From Symbiodinium natans (lineage: Eukaryota > Sar > Dinophyceae > Suessiales > Symbiodiniaceae), in the NCBI GenBank assembly GCA_905221605.1, contig CAJNDS010002415.1:1-64000 (forward strand): DNA of 64,000 bases. The letters are read 5' to 3'. The notes under the pieces were generated by a model. That model had not been told where the DNA came from, made no database searches, and worked only from the letters and a program-made list of their open reading frames with translations. The translations under genes and the position numbers were made by a program. The first letter of the stretch is position 1, and the number at the start of each line of letters is the position of its first letter. Below are positions 45,185 to 56,801 of the stretch, one piece after another.

Positions 45185-45849
45185 CACGCTTGGTGGCATT
45201 TTGCACAAACCGCCAAGCCCCTAAAAGACTAAGCCATCCAAAAGTTGTGTGCGGGTTTAGGGTTTAGGGTTTAGGGTCATGAGCCTAAACATTGAACCTT
45301 ATAAGCTCCAAGTCCTGAAAGAACTAAACCCTACAGCCTAGTCGTTCGACCTCAGGGGCGCCTCTGGACAGTCAGGATCGACCCCTACTCTATACTCCAT
45401 TTGACCCATAATGAACATATGTAATCCATGCTTTCAGTATTTCGATGGGTCTCATACCAACGAAAAAAATAGAATTCATTGGGGGATTATGGTACTCCAC
45501 CCGACACCTAAACTACACCCGGAGCGTAATGCGCCCTCATCGTAGGTGGAGTTCTGCTCATCCTTGGGTTTAGGGTTGAGGGTTTAGGGTTTAGGGCTTT
45601 TGGCTTATCCGGGAAGGCGTATGAGGGGTCTTGGAGGGCTTGTTGATCTCGGAGGATTTGGCTTATCTGCACTAAACCCGCACTCCTAAACCCTAAACCA
45701 AAAACATCCATAAACCTAAGCCCTGAAGCATTAGGGTTCAGGGAAGCGGTTCCCTGGAGGGATCCTGAGGGCCTTGTGAGACATTCTGCAAGGGAAATTG
45801 GAGCTTAAGGGTTTAACTAGGGTTTAGTGGCTAAGGATTTAGGGATCAG

Positions 45850-46470
45850 GGCTGCGGCCTTTTGGACATGCTGCTGAAGCTGGCAGCGCACACCGTCCAG
45901 AACAAGCAAGCATACCGATCGCAAGACCGCTTTCTTCACATACTTTTGGATTTTCTGACACAGTGCGCTCTGAGCTTCTCGCAATCGTTTCTCACGCTCA
46001 GGCATGTCTGCATCAAGTACGACTCAGCGAAAACTTCATGGGAAGGGACATCGTATTCCTTCATGTCGGCACGGATGCGCTGGATCTGCTCAAGGCTTGC
46101 CTTCACGTGTGCTTGTGCCAAGTTGGCGAAGGTCACGATCGTAGGTGTTATGTCGTAGTTCAACATTGTTTTGAACAGGTACATGGCTGCGTTGTGGCTC
46201 GGTCGCTCTGCATTGGCACAAGCAAAACTGGCAGAATTGAACTTGTACACGTCAAGCTCAATCGGCCGTGTAAGCAGAATGTCTCATTCGCTGCCCCTTC
46301 GACGTCGCCCATGTAGGCTGCCGCATCAATGCGGGCACCACAGTTGAATCTATCAACCCATGCGCGTTTTGACACCTCAGCCCATATCGCGTCAACCATG
46401 ACAGGATCTTACAATTTTCCAAGAATCTTCATGCCCACAAGCAGGCTGACCTCGTTCACCACGAAGAAAC
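45850..46470 (-). pseudogene. Truncated, broken copy of the adjacent PPR gene
   Basis: Minus-strand segments in three frames match the intact PPR gene at 46,483-47,499: LLVGMKILGKL followed by a stop where the intact gene has Gln, WAEVSKRAWVD, CGARIDAAAYMGDVE, FNSASFACANAERPSHNA, TIVTFANLAQAHVKASLEQI, and PEREKRLREAQSALC. The first half, with the targeting peptide, is absent, and a stretch between AESYL and PERE is deleted. It is a same-strand tandem copy lying just downstream, with a premature stop, at least two frame changes and a deletion, so it cannot make the protein. Confidence 0.85.
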
Positions 46471-46482
46471 CCAATCACTGAG

Positions 46483-47499
46483 TCACAGGCCTGCTTGCTG
46501 CGCATACTTTAGGAATCTTTGACATAGCGCAGTCAACTCCACGTTGTCGGCTTGGATCTCGAGCAGCGCACTCTGAGCTTCTTTCAACCTTCCTTCACGC
46601 TCAGGCAAATCTGCAAGTGTCGCGGTGATGGGTTGCATGGTTCGAGCAGAGACCAGACGACGTCCCTGAACCAAGGCATTCAAATACGACTCAGCGAAAA
46701 CTTGATCGAAAGGGATACCGTACTCTTTCATACTGGCACGAACATGCTGGATCTGCTCAAGGCTTGCCTTCACGTGTGCGCGTGCCAAGTTGGTGAAGGT
46801 CACGATCGTCGGCGAAAAGCCGTTGTCCAGCAAGGATTTGAACAGGTACATGGCTGCATTGTGGCTAGGCCGTTTTGCCTTGGCACAAGCAAAGATGGCT
46901 GAGTTAAACGCGTACACGTCTGCCCCAATCTTCCGGGTAAGCATGACATCTAGCACAGCTGCCGCCTGCTCGACATCCCCCATGTAAGCTGCTGCATCAA
47001 TGCAGGCACCACATCGGAGTTCGTCAACAAACCCGCGTTCTGTAACCTCAGCCCATACCGTGTCAACCATGACAGGATCTTGCATTTTTCCAAATATCTT
47101 CAAGCCCACAAGTAACGTGACCTTGTCCACGATGGCACCCGATCTCCGCAGTTGCTTATATATTCCGGCAGCTTCCTTGTACCGTGCGCACCGGTAAGCT
47201 GCCTGCATGGCTGCGGTGAGCACTGGGACGGCCGAACCCTGGTAGCTTGCATAGAGTTGACGGGCGCTTTGCCAGTCGCCCTTCTTACCCAGCTCTGCAA
47301 GCCTGCTCGCGAGCCGCTTCTCCTTGCCAGACAGCTCGAAAGTCCCTTTCGGAGCTTGCTGGCTGATACTCAGCCCGGCACTTTCCCTGACAACGCTGAT
47401 AGGCTGTTGCCTCGCTGGGGCCCCAAAGCTGAGTGTACAGGCCCAACGTGAAATGAGCGTCGCAAGAAGCGCGATCCACAAGGCTGAGCTCGAGGCCAT
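46483..47499 (-). CDS. Intronless PPR protein, probably plastid-targeted
   Basis: A single 338-codon frame. Residues 1-22 (ALWIALLATLISRWACTLS within it) look like a secretory signal peptide and are followed at once by FGAPARQ. This is close to the FVAP motif at the start of plastid transit peptides in peridinin dinoflagellates. From about residue 75 the protein is helical with pentatricopeptide-type repeats, for example VPVLTAAMQAAYRCARYKEA, YAFNSAIFACAKAK and PTIVTFTNLARAHV. Such proteins bind organelle RNA in a sequence-specific way; no endonuclease or DYW extension is visible. The ATG chosen is the first and carries the signal peptide. Having no introns contrasts with its neighbours and may mean it arose as a retrocopy. 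Confidence 0.8.
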   Translation of the reverse strand: MASSSALWIALLATLISRWACTLSFGAPARQQPISVVRESAGLSISQQAPKGTFELSGKEKRLASRLAELGKKGDWQSARQLYASYQGSAVPVLTAAMQAAYRCARYKEAAGIYKQLRRSGAIVDKVTLLVGLKIFGKMQDPVMVDTVWAEVTERGFVDELRCGACIDAAAYMGDVEQAAAVLDVMLTRKIGADVYAFNSAIFACAKAKRPSHNAAMYLFKSLLDNGFSPTIVTFTNLARAHVKASLEQIQHVRASMKEYGIPFDQVFAESYLNALVQGRRLVSARTMQPITATLADLPEREGRLKEAQSALLEIQADNVELTALCQRFLKYAQQAGL

Positions 47500-48330
47500 G
47501 GTGATCGACGCAGACTATGCTACGCCAGAGCTCTTGAAAATTAGGACCCCAAACCTCTCCGAGAGTTGTTGTTCATGACTTGCTGGTCCTTCCGGAGCTG
47601 AGCGGGCTGTCCAAAATGCCAACAGAAAACAGCTACGCTCCACAGGAAAGCTCTGTGCGAGAAATGTGGGCTCCCGGGATAGACCTTATGCCGATGGCGA
47701 GTCGAGCACAGCAAAGACCCTGCAGCCCTAAACCCCATTACTCTGATCCCCAAGGCCCCAACTCCCTTGAGTGCTCCCGAGTTCGTGATAGGTATTGCAA
47801 CTTATTAGGTTTACAGTCCCTTGACTACAGCAACCCGTCCGCGTCCCCATGTTGCCCAAACCTACCTCCCTACCCTAAACGTTAAACACGAAACCGTAAA
47901 CTCTAAACCCTACAAGCGCGGCAAACCATGCATGCCAAAATGCCTTTATCCTTCACCCTACAAACCAAACAAACCATACAAACCCTACATGAACCCTGTA
48001 AACCCTGAACGCTCGCAACCCTAAATCCTGAATCCTGAAGAAAAAAGTAATGACAGCCCAGAACCCCAAACCCCACCAACCAAATAAACCCTAAACCCTA
48101 TAAGCCCTGAACCCCCAACAAATCCAAAACACCCTAATCAACCCGGAAGCTCTGCAGGGTGAGCTCAAGGGAACCCCTTAATGATCTTCAACCATGACCC
48201 AGCTATGGGTATTGAAAAGCCGTAGGGCTTCGGGCTTCTTTTCGGAAAGGTCTGGTTTCAAGGCTCAAAAGGAGTTCCGTTTGAAACTGGAGACCCCAGG
48301 CCCGAACCCCAAAACCCTAAACCCGTAAAC
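47500..48330. other. Region upstream of the PPR gene, unassigned
   Basis: The first 200 bases are unique and could be the 5' flank of the PPR gene. I looked for a spliced-leader relic ahead of the ATG and found none. The rest is degenerate CCCTAAA/ACCCTACAA sequence. Confidence 0.4.
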
Positions 48331-48331
48331 C

Positions 48332-48436
48332 CTTGGTATCCCAGTTAACCATAGCAGAATAAGGGTACCCTTTTTTGTTTGTAGAAGGGAACCTTGAACC
48401 AAAGAAAGGGCGGAAGGGTACCACTGGGCTACTAAG
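48332..48436. mobile_element. MITE-like element, family III
   Basis: Begins CTTGGTATCCCAGTTAACCAT and ends CCACTGGGCTACTAAG, with inner TAAGGGTACCCTTTTTTG and GGGCGGAAGGGTA. Confidence 0.7.
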
Positions 48437-48834
48437 AACCCCTACGCCTTGGTCTCCGGGATTTGGGGGTTGCCGACGGGTCGCACGATAAGGTTTAGTT
48501 TTTGGGTTTAAGTAGGGTTTGGGGGTTTGGGGTTTAGGGTTTATTGCGTAGGGTCCCCCATATACCCAACACCAAGTACTTAGGGTTTGGGGGTTTGGGG
48601 GTTTAGGGTCTCCATAAACCCAACACCAAGCCATGACGCAAATGCTGGGGTTTGGTGTTTCGGGTTTGGTCTGGAACACAGCTGCGCACCAAAAGCCCGA
48701 AGCCCTGCAGGCCAAACTCTAAGCCGTGAGCCCTAAACCGCAAGCCCACCAAGCCCACCAAGCCCTAAACCCTAAACACTAAACCCTAAACCCTAAACCC
48801 TGAACTGCAGACCAGACCCTAAGCAGTCATCAGC

Positions 48835-48884
48835 TGAGGAGACGGCTCTGCGCGATCTGCGCCTGCAGCGCCTTGCCATAGGCC
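48835..48884 (-). CDS. Probable micro-exon of a helical protein
   Basis: The minus strand reads AYGKALQAQIAQSRLL between an AG|G acceptor and a GC donor (50 nt, phase 1 in and 1 out). Confidence 0.45.
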
Positions 48885-49047
48885 CTGGCAGCTGGGTGAA
48901 TTTGCTTTTTTTGTGGAAGCCCTGAGCCCCTAAACCCAAACCCTAAACCCTAAACCCCAAACCCTAAACCCTAAACCCTAAACCCCAAACCCCAAACACT
49001 AAACAGCATGTCGCTAAAATGCGGGCTGCTTCTTCCATCCTGGCCCG

Positions 49048-49064
49048 GGGGGGGGGGGGGGGGG
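49048..49064 (+). repeat. G homopolymer, about 17 bases
   Basis: Followed by GGGCG units. Confidence 0.85.
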
Positions 49065-49894
49065 CGGGCGGGGGCGGGCGTTTTGGGATTTGGGGTTCAG
49101 GGGCCGGAAGGCCATACTTCTCGGCTTCTGAGCTTAGAGGTTTAGGGTTTAGGGTTTAGGGTTTAGGGTTTAGGGTTTAGGGTTTTAGGGTTTAGGGTTC
49201 TGAGACTGCAAGGGCAAACCTTGCCGCCTTCAGGGGTGTTTGACGTCTAGAGCCCTGGGATCTGTGCGTTTCGGGCTTAGAGGACACTTTCCTTGGGGAC
49301 GAATTGAGCCCGAAAAGGGTTTATGGTTCATATACCTTAATAAGAATTACAGTAGTAGTAAGAAAATATGACCCTAAACCCTAAACCCTAAACCTAACTA
49401 AACCCTAAACCCTAAGCCCTAAACCCTAAACCCTAAACCCTGAACCATCCACATGAAGCAAACAAAAGGCTTATGGTGCTGATCCCAATTTGTGGCTCCT
49501 TCAAGCCCTGCAGACTCAATGCGTTTAGGAATTGTAGGGTTTCAGGATCTTGGGAGTTATGGCTTCAATCCCTAAACCCTAAACCTTAAACCCTAAACCC
49601 TAAACCCTAAATCCTAGGTCCTGTTGAAAGTGCTATGATTGGCTACCCTAAACCCTAAAACCTAAACCCTAAACCCTAACCCCTAAACCCTGAACCCTGA
49701 ACCCGAGTAAAAAAAGCCTCTGGGATCCGGGAGTTAAGGGTCAGGGCTCCGCGGAGGGTACTCCGCGGCACACCTACTGCACTTGCCAAACACCCGGAAT
49801 CCTACAAACCCTACAAGGGAGTTAAACCCTAAACCCTAAACCCTAAACCCTAAATCCTAAACCCGAAAACCCTAGGCCGAAGGGTAAACGCAGG

Positions 49895-49950
49895 CAGGTT
49901 TGCTCTTTCCGCTGGTCACCACAAGCTGCCGCCTGGCGACCGTTTTAGGG
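49895..49950 (-). CDS. Possible exon, unknown protein
   Basis: The minus strand reads VARRQLVVTSGKSKPAC around an internal AG acceptor. Weak. Confidence 0.3.
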
Positions 49951-50029
49951 GAAGAGAGACGGGCTTATAGGGTGTAGGAACTGCCCCCGAACGCGTAGGG
50001 TTTAGGGCTAAGGGTTTAGGGTTTAGGGG

Positions 50030-50178
50030 GTTTATAGGGTTTATAGGGTTTATAGGGTTCATAGGCTTTATAGGGTTTATAGGGTTTATAGGGTTTATGG
50101 GGTTTACAGGGTTTACAGGGTTTACAGGGTTTACAGGGTTTACAGGGTTTGCAGGGTTTGCAGGGTTTGCAGGGTTAG
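50030..50178 (+). repeat. 9-mer array with stepwise variants TTTATAGGG, TTTACAGGG, TTTGCAGGG
   Basis: Three sub-blocks follow each other: about seven TTTATAGGG, five TTTACAGGG, then four TTTGCAGGG, each differing from the previous by one base. Confidence 0.9.
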
Positions 50179-51076
50179 GGTTTCGGGTTTAGGGTTTAGG
50201 GTTCAGCATCTCAAGTTCAAGCACACCAGTCAAGCCCGTCACTCTGGTATCGAAAACCTACCCACCCACCCTTTGGAGCCCACAACCCGAAACCCTAAAC
50301 CCTAAACCCTAAACCCTAAACCCTAAACCCTAATCATAGTTCATTTCTCACAAGAACGGAGTTGTCGATCGTAATTTGCCTCAGGACAAATCATGTCTAA
50401 AACAGAACCAGGGCCGACGAACATTCGCCTGAACCCTGCCACAGGGCAGGGCATCCCCAAACCAGGCAGCCCTGCTGGGCGGGGGGAAGGAGGGGGGGTG
50501 GGGGGCGGGGAAGGGGGGCGGGCTAAGGGTATAGGGCCGGAGTTGCGATCGGACTGTACCCTGGAGCCAGTGGCCCTAAACCCGAAACCCTAAACCCGAA
50601 ATCCTAAACCCAAATCCTAATCAATCGGCTTGGGGTTTAGGGTTTCAAGACGGGCGACCGAGGTCTCTGCGTGCTTGAGGCGTCGGTGCCATGGGGCCCG
50701 TCTCAAAGCCCTGAGCCCTAAAACCCTAAACCCTAACCCCGAAACCCCAAACCCTGCACGGGTTTAGGGTTTAGGGTTTAGCGTTTAGGGTTTAGGGTCC
50801 AAGAAGCCCCAAACTCCGAACGCAAGTCCCTAAGCACCACCTACAGAAAACTCCATGCCAAGCCTCACTTGCAACACTTCGGGCTTCAGGAGCAATCAGC
50901 CTAAAAAGCCTGAGGCCTCAAATCCTAAAACTAATCCCTGACCCTAAACCCTAAGCCCTTAAACCCTGAACCCGAAAGCCAAAACCTAAACCCTAAACCC
51001 CAAACCCCAAACCCTAAACCCCAAACCCCAAGCCCTAAACCCTGCCCCCAAGATCAAAGTTCCAAGACAGGTTCAC

Positions 51077-51109
51077 CAGCTCAATGCCCTCCTTGACCGT
51101 CTCTTCCGC
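51077..51109 (-). CDS. Possible micro-exon
   Basis: The minus strand reads AEETVKEGIEL between a TAG acceptor and a GT donor. The frame stays open further (VNLSWNFDL). Confidence 0.35.
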
Positions 51110-51267
51110 CTACGCGGGCTCCGGGGCTGAGGGCTTGAAACCCTAAACCCAAACCCTAAACCCAAACCCTAAGGTCTAAGCCCTAAGCCCTAAGCCCTAA
51201 GCCCTAAACCCTAAACCCTAGCCGAAACCCTAAACCCTAAAACCAAAAACCCTGGCTTCTAGGGGCG

Positions 51268-51290
51268 GGTAGGGGGGGGGGGGGGGGGGG
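51268..51290 (+). repeat. G homopolymer, about 20 bases
   Basis: Lies between telomere-like sequence of opposite orientation. Confidence 0.85.
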
Positions 51291-51663
51291 AAGCTCAGAA
51301 GACCTTTGGGATTCGTTAAGGGTTTAGGGTTTAGGTTAGGGTTTAGGTTTTAGGGTTTAGGTTAAGGGTTTAAGGGTGTTGGGGACTCAATGCGTTTAGG
51401 AGTTGTAGGGTTTCAGGATCTTGGGAGTTATGGCTTCAATCCCAAAACCCTAAACCCTAAACCCTAAGCCCTAGACCCTAAACCCTAAACCCTAGACCCT
51501 AAACCCTAAACCCTAAACCCTAGTAATAAAAAGCCTTTGGGATCCAGGAGCTAAGGGTTCAGGGCTCCGCGGAGTACCCCCGGGGCACACCTACTGCACT
51601 AGCCACACACCCGGAATCCTCAAAACCCTAGGGAGTTTAGGGTTTAGGGTTTAGGGTTTAGGG

Positions 51664-51757
51664 TAGTTATAAGAGCCCTAAAGTGGGTTATAAGGAGCCT
51701 AACTTAGGTAAAAGCCCCTTAACTAGAGTTCGTATAGTAAAGGGGCCCCTCCTGGCA
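51664..51757. repeat. Partial family II element
   Basis: Has the family II interior (TTATAAGGAGCCTAACTTAGG) and the right end AGGGGCCCCTCCTGGCA. The left end is missing and replaced by telomere-like sequence. Confidence 0.5.
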
Positions 51758-52177
51758 AGACCCTAAATCCAAAAACCCCTAAACACTCAATACTCAAGCC
51801 CTAAAACCTGAAAACCCTAAGAGACCCTAAATCCCTGAACGCCCCCCAACACCTAGAGCTATAAAACGCCACAAAAAGCCCTCAAACTCTCAAACCCTAG
51901 CCCTAAACCCTAAACCCTAAACCCTAAACCCTAAACCCTAAACACCCGAGCACCTCATTCTCTTTAAGCCCCAAACCCTCCTAACCCTGACGCCCTAGAA
52001 TCCTAGATACCCCAACCCCCAAACTGAAGACTCAAACCCTAAACCCTATATTCCCAGACCCCTCACACCCCTCAAAAACCTATAAAACCCAAACCCCAGC
52101 CAAACCCCGAACCCCAAAATCACCAAATCCCAAACCCTAAACAGCCGTGAAAGCCCTCAAACCCTGGTAACCGTCAC

Positions 52178-52244
52178 CTTGTCGTACCGACCGCCGGCGT
52201 AGTGCGTTTCAGCCATGAGGATAACGGCCTCTGGAGCCACAACC
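52178..52244 (-). CDS. Probable exon of a helical-repeat protein
   Basis: The minus strand reads VVAPEAVILMAETHYAGGRY then DK, 67 nt between an AG|G acceptor and a GT donor. Its helix-turn pattern resembles one TPR-like repeat. Confidence 0.5.
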
Positions 52245-52889
52245 CTTCAGAGGGAGGGGTTAGGGCTTAGGATGTAAGGCTTAGGGTTTACGGTTTAGGG
52301 TTTAGTATTGGGGTTTAAACGGGTTTAAGGATTATAGGGCCCATAGGGGTTAGGGTTAAGGGTTGAGGGTTTAGGGTTTGCTGAAAGAGGGTTCCGTAGA
52401 AGCCCTTGAAAGACCCAGAGCCACGTACAAACCCAGACCAAAGGAAGTTGCCCTTTCTGGGTGGACACTTTCCTCCGAAGTTAAGTGCGCCATAAAGCCT
52501 GCAAGCGGGGTATGAAAGACCCTAAACCCTAAACCCTAAACCCTAAACCCTAAACCCTAAACCCTAAACCCTAAGCCCTAAGCCCTAAGCCCTAAGCCCT
52601 AAACCTTAAGTTGGACGCTTAAAACCATCGAGTTGGGATCTTTATGTAGTATCTCTTAGTGATAAGAAGTCCCTCAACCTCTCCGTAGACCTCGTGTAAA
52701 CCAAACCCTAAAGCCCCAAGGGCCCCAAACATCCCGTTAAGCTTTAAAGCCCTTTAATACACACCCAAGCATTGCGATGAACCTAAACCCTAGACCCTAG
52801 ACCCTAAACCCTACTAAACCTTGTAAACCCTAAGAACCCTGTGAACCTTAGGTATTAGGTATGCACCACGCCAACCTTTCTCAAGATAC

Positions 52890-53060
52890 TCAATTCTTCT
52901 TCACCCGTGACGTGAGCGGTCCGGCATTTAGAGCTGGTACTCGAGGATTATAGGAAGGCGAGCAGTGCCCGGCGACCATGACGACGTCGAGTTCAAGCGG
53001 AGGATGTGAGAATGTCTGCACACCCAGGGACTGACAGGAAAGGCCGCCGCTGTCCGAAGC
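52890..53060 (-). CDS. Possible exon, unknown protein
   Basis: The minus strand is open with SLGVQTFSHPPLELDVVMVA then GHCSPSYNPRVPALNAG. It is a longer unique island than most. Unrecognised. Confidence 0.35.
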   Translation of the reverse strand, partial: ASDSGGLSCQSLGVQTFSHPPLELDVVMVAGHCSPSYNPRVPALNAGPLTSRVKKN

Positions 53061-53282
53061 GCATGCAAATTACCAGGACGGGCTATTCTACCCTACAACC
53101 CCTTAGAAAAGGCCCTTTATCGGGTTGATTATGGGGCTTATAGGGGCTAATGGCCCATCCTGGTACCTGGGCTCAACGACCGTTGCCCACCTCCCCTCTT
53201 CCCCCCTTGCAACCACCCCCGCACCAGACCACCAGGTGCAGTGGGAACGGACGCTCGCCCACAGCCTTGGAGGGCAAGAAGA

Positions 53283-53392
53283 GAATCACAATAATCACAA
53301 TAACAATAAGAATGATGATGATGATAATAATAATAAGAAGAATAAGAAGAAGATGATAAGAACAATAAGAATAAGAATCAGAAATATAATAT
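53283..53392 (+). repeat. Degenerate AAT/AAG/GAT trinucleotide tract
   Basis: Purine-rich imperfect trinucleotides. Asn-, Lys- and Tyr-rich reading frames here are artefacts. Confidence 0.85.
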
Positions 53393-53775
53393 GACTGGTA
53401 CTGCCATAGCCCGGCTTCTAGAGGACCACGATCTCCTGGTCGTGGAGGAGCTGGCCGTCCCGGCACAGGTCAGAGCAGGATGCATCTATATGGTCAGAAT
53501 CTAGAAAACTCGATGCAGATGGCGTCTTATCTGCAATCCTATAAAACTACCAAAACCTCTCCAAACCCTAACAATCAACCCCGAAACGAAACCCAACAGC
53601 CCCTAAAACGCCCTACAAACCACGTCGAAAACCCTTTGACACCCCCTCAAAACCCCATTAAAGAATGTCGCCTTGCCGAACCCCAAAAAACCCTGAAACC
53701 CCATAACCCATCTACAATGCACCCTCAAAAAACCCCCTCCAAATCCCAGAAACAAAAGCCCAAAGCCTTTGGAAC

Positions 53776-53840
53776 CTGTCTGAGGGCGCGGCGCCCGCTT
53801 CCCCCGGCTTGTCCTGCCGCTCCCGGAACATCTCCAGACC
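53776..53840 (-). CDS. TPR-like exon
   Basis: The minus strand reads GLEMFRERQDKPGEAGAA between an AG acceptor and a GT donor (65 nt). FREx(Q/G)DKPGEA is the turn and start of helix A typical of dinoflagellate TPR proteins, as in the 4.5-11.6 kb gene. Confidence 0.55.
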
Positions 53841-54389
53841 CTGGGCCCGCGGATGGTGCTAGGGTCTAGGTTTGGGGGTTTAGGGTTTGGGGTTTGGGGT
53901 TTAGGGTTTGGGGTTTGGGGTTTGGGGTTTAGGGTTTAGGGTTTGGGTCTTGGGGTTTAGGGTTTAGGGTTTAGGGTTTGCAGTTTAGGGTTTGGGGTTT
54001 GGGGCTTGGGGTTTGGGGTTTCGGGTTTAGGGTTTGGGTTTGGGGTCGAGTCTAGTCTACGTAGGTTTAGAGGGTTTTCATTTACATGGTTTAGAGGGTT
54101 TAGCGGTTTAGAGGAGGGGTTTGGAGGCTTAGGAGTTCAAGTTGTAGGCCTGAATTTTTACGGCTATGTAGACCCGACAAGCCTCAACCCAAAGCCCTGA
54201 CCAAATCCTTGGGGAACATTTAGTAGGGTTTAGGGTTCAGGGTTTAGGGTTTAGGGTAACCAAAAAACACACCCAAAACACAAACAATCCCTGGAGCCCG
54301 AAACCCAGACGCTTAAACTGTTGAAGCCCTAAAACCCAACACCCTAAAAAATCCGAAACCCGAGGCCCTACATCCCGCCTCCTTGGCAG

Positions 54390-54470
54390 AAGTCATGGCC
54401 GGGCCCAGCTGATAAGACATCAGCTGCACCTGGCAGTTTGGCACTTCCAAGGCTCCGGGGCTTCTGAGGG
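54390..54470 (-). CDS. Probable exon, unknown protein
   Basis: The minus strand reads GALEVPNCQVQLMSYQLGPA then MTSAKEAG. Several GT or GC donors are possible, so the limits are open. Confidence 0.4.
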
Positions 54471-54478
54471 TTCGGGAA

Positions 54479-54589
54479 CCTTGGGGACCAAATGAACCCT
54501 AAAATTGGGGTCATATACCCATTACTACTATAATTCCTATTAAGGTATATGAACCATAAACCCTTTTAGGGTTCATTTCGTCCCCAAGG
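54479..54589. mobile_element. MITE-like element, family V (CCTTGGGGACxAAATGAACCC arms)
   Basis: Begins CCTTGGGGACCAAATGAACC and ends GGTTCATTTCGTCCCCAAGG. The inner parts pair TCATATACC with GGTATATGA. A half copy lies at about 49,285-49,370. Confidence 0.75.
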
Positions 54590-54831
54590 AAGTAGCCTCT
54601 TGGGGCTTCTGAGGGTGCTAGGGCTTTAGGGCCTTAGGGTGTACTTTGGGCGCTGGGTTCAAGGTTCAGGGTTGAGGGTCTGAGGGTCGAGAGTCCAGGC
54701 TTTCTGGGGATTGCTCTAAGTCAACAGGGGGAGCCGGGGGGGGGGGGGGTGGGGTTTCAGATAGGTTGGTCTAGGACTGTAGGCTAGAGGGGCCTAGCCC
54801 TAAACCCTAAACCCTAATGAGGCTTGTTAGG

Positions 54832-54848
54832 GGGGGGGGGGGGGGGGA
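54832..54848 (+). repeat. G homopolymer, about 17 bases
   Basis: Another G-run lies 100 bases upstream (54,737 region) and one near 55,040. Confidence 0.85.
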
Positions 54849-55929
54849 CCCCATACCTTTGGGGGGTATTGGCGTTCAGGGTTCTCCAAATGGGTTGAGG
54901 GTTGAGGGTTTCGGGGTTTAGGGCTTAGGCAGAGGATTGTAGGACCCCTTGTGGACATGTTTCTGGGAGGGGGAGGCGATAGGTTTGAGGAAGGTTTCCT
55001 GTTCATTTTGTTCTTGGAGGGGGAGGTGAAGGGGTGGGGGGGGGGGGTTAGAATGCGGGTGTTTGGATCTAGGAGCCCTTTTGGGTGTAGGATGTTGATT
55101 GCAACGGCAGTAACTAGAGAAAGACCTTAAACCCTCTACGAAGCAACAGAGGGCCGCGACATTGGGTTTAGGTTTAGAGTTTAGGGTTTAGGGTTTAGGG
55201 GTTAGGGTTTAGGGGTTAGGGTTTAGGGGCTTATAGGGTTTTTTTGCTCAGGTCTTAGGCTTTAGGGCTTTGGGTTTAGGGCTTTGGGTTTAGGGTTTAG
55301 GGTTTAGGGTTTAGGGTTTAGGGTTTGAAGCCCTAAAGATATAACAAACCAGACTATAGGGTTTGGAGTTCAGGGTTTGCTTAGGGTATGGTGAAGATCC
55401 ACAAGCCCAGTTGCATCGACCAGCTACGCTGCTGGGGTGTGTGGTGCTGGCAGTTTGCTCTCTCTACAACAGGAGCCGAAAAGATTAGCAATTCTGACTA
55501 TCTCCTTCCCCTAAACCATAAATCCTAAACCCTAAACCCTAAACCCTAAACCCTAAACCAAGTGCTTAGGCCCCTAGATCGCGGCTGGAGTTCTAATTGA
55601 TCCTCAGAGGCAATGAAAGCACTCTTCCTTCTCCAATAACCCAAGGTGGGGGGAAAAAAGGGGTTTAGGGTTTAGGGTTTAGGGTTTAGGGTTTAGGGTT
55701 TAAGATTAAACTTTAAAACTTCTACTAAATACGGTAGCCCCCGAAAGTTTAACGTTCAACAAAAGGCGAAGTAAGCACTTAAGTCTTCAAAGATGTGCGG
55801 GCTTCGGGAGCTTCAACGGATTGGGGTTTAGGGTCTAGGGTCTAGGGTTTAGGGTTTAGGGTTTAGGGTGTAGGGTGTAGGGTGTAGGGTTTAGGGTTTA
55901 GGGTTTAGGGTTAGGGTCTGGGGCGATCC

Positions 55930-55985
55930 CGAAAGTGCGTACTCTCGGAAACATTCGGCCTCGGCGAGCTGGTACAAGCAGGTAC
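55930..55985 (-). CDS. Possible exon, unknown protein
   Basis: The minus strand reads LYQLAEAECFREYALSGS in a unique island flanked by telomere-like blocks. Confidence 0.35.
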
Positions 55986-56199
55986 CTCACGTAAACATGC
56001 CCTAAACCCTAAACCCTAAACCCTAAACCCTAAACCCTAAACCCTAAACCCTAAACCCCAAACCCTAAACCCTAAAACCGAGACCCAAAACCCTACACCC
56101 CAAACCCTAAACCCTAAGCAATCTCCCTCAGGACCTCTGCCCCAAACACTACTAAAACAACTAGACATTATACACCCTAAAGTGTAACAAAAGCGTAAC

Positions 56200-56719
56200 C
56201 ACTTCGTAGCAGCATTATTACTACTGGTACTACTACTGAGGGCCCTATTATTATTATCATTATTATATGGATTGGCCATGTTATTCTAACAGTCTTCACT
56301 TCTCATTCACATCGATTCGTATTATTATTCCATGCCTTATGTTAGGCTCCTATTACTGTCTTCTTTCTGAGAATATTTAGCATTGAAATTTCTTTCTTTC
56401 TTTCTCTTCACTTATTATTACGATTATCATTATCATTCTTGTTATTACGAGTCTTATTCTTACTATTATTAGTATTATTATTATGATTATTATTTTTAAA
56501 ATTTTTATTTTGTGTCCGCCGACCCTGGCGGCGTGTTGGATGGGAAAAGGAGGTGAAAACCTCACTCTTTCCCTCCTTACCCCCCAAAATGCAGGGGGGG
56601 GGGGGTCGGGGGGGTCGGTGCACAATTTTTTCGTGGAGGACCACACCACCCGCACAGCGTAAACAGGCGGTTCAGCACAGGGGGGTAGGGGCGCCCTCAG
56701 CAAAATCAGCGTTTTCGGC

Positions 56720-56801
<82 letters not shown>

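Noticed and set aside
53125-53466. Asn/Lys-rich and Tyr/Ile-rich proteins on both strands
   Set aside because: They come from the degenerate trinucleotide tract at 53,283-53,392.
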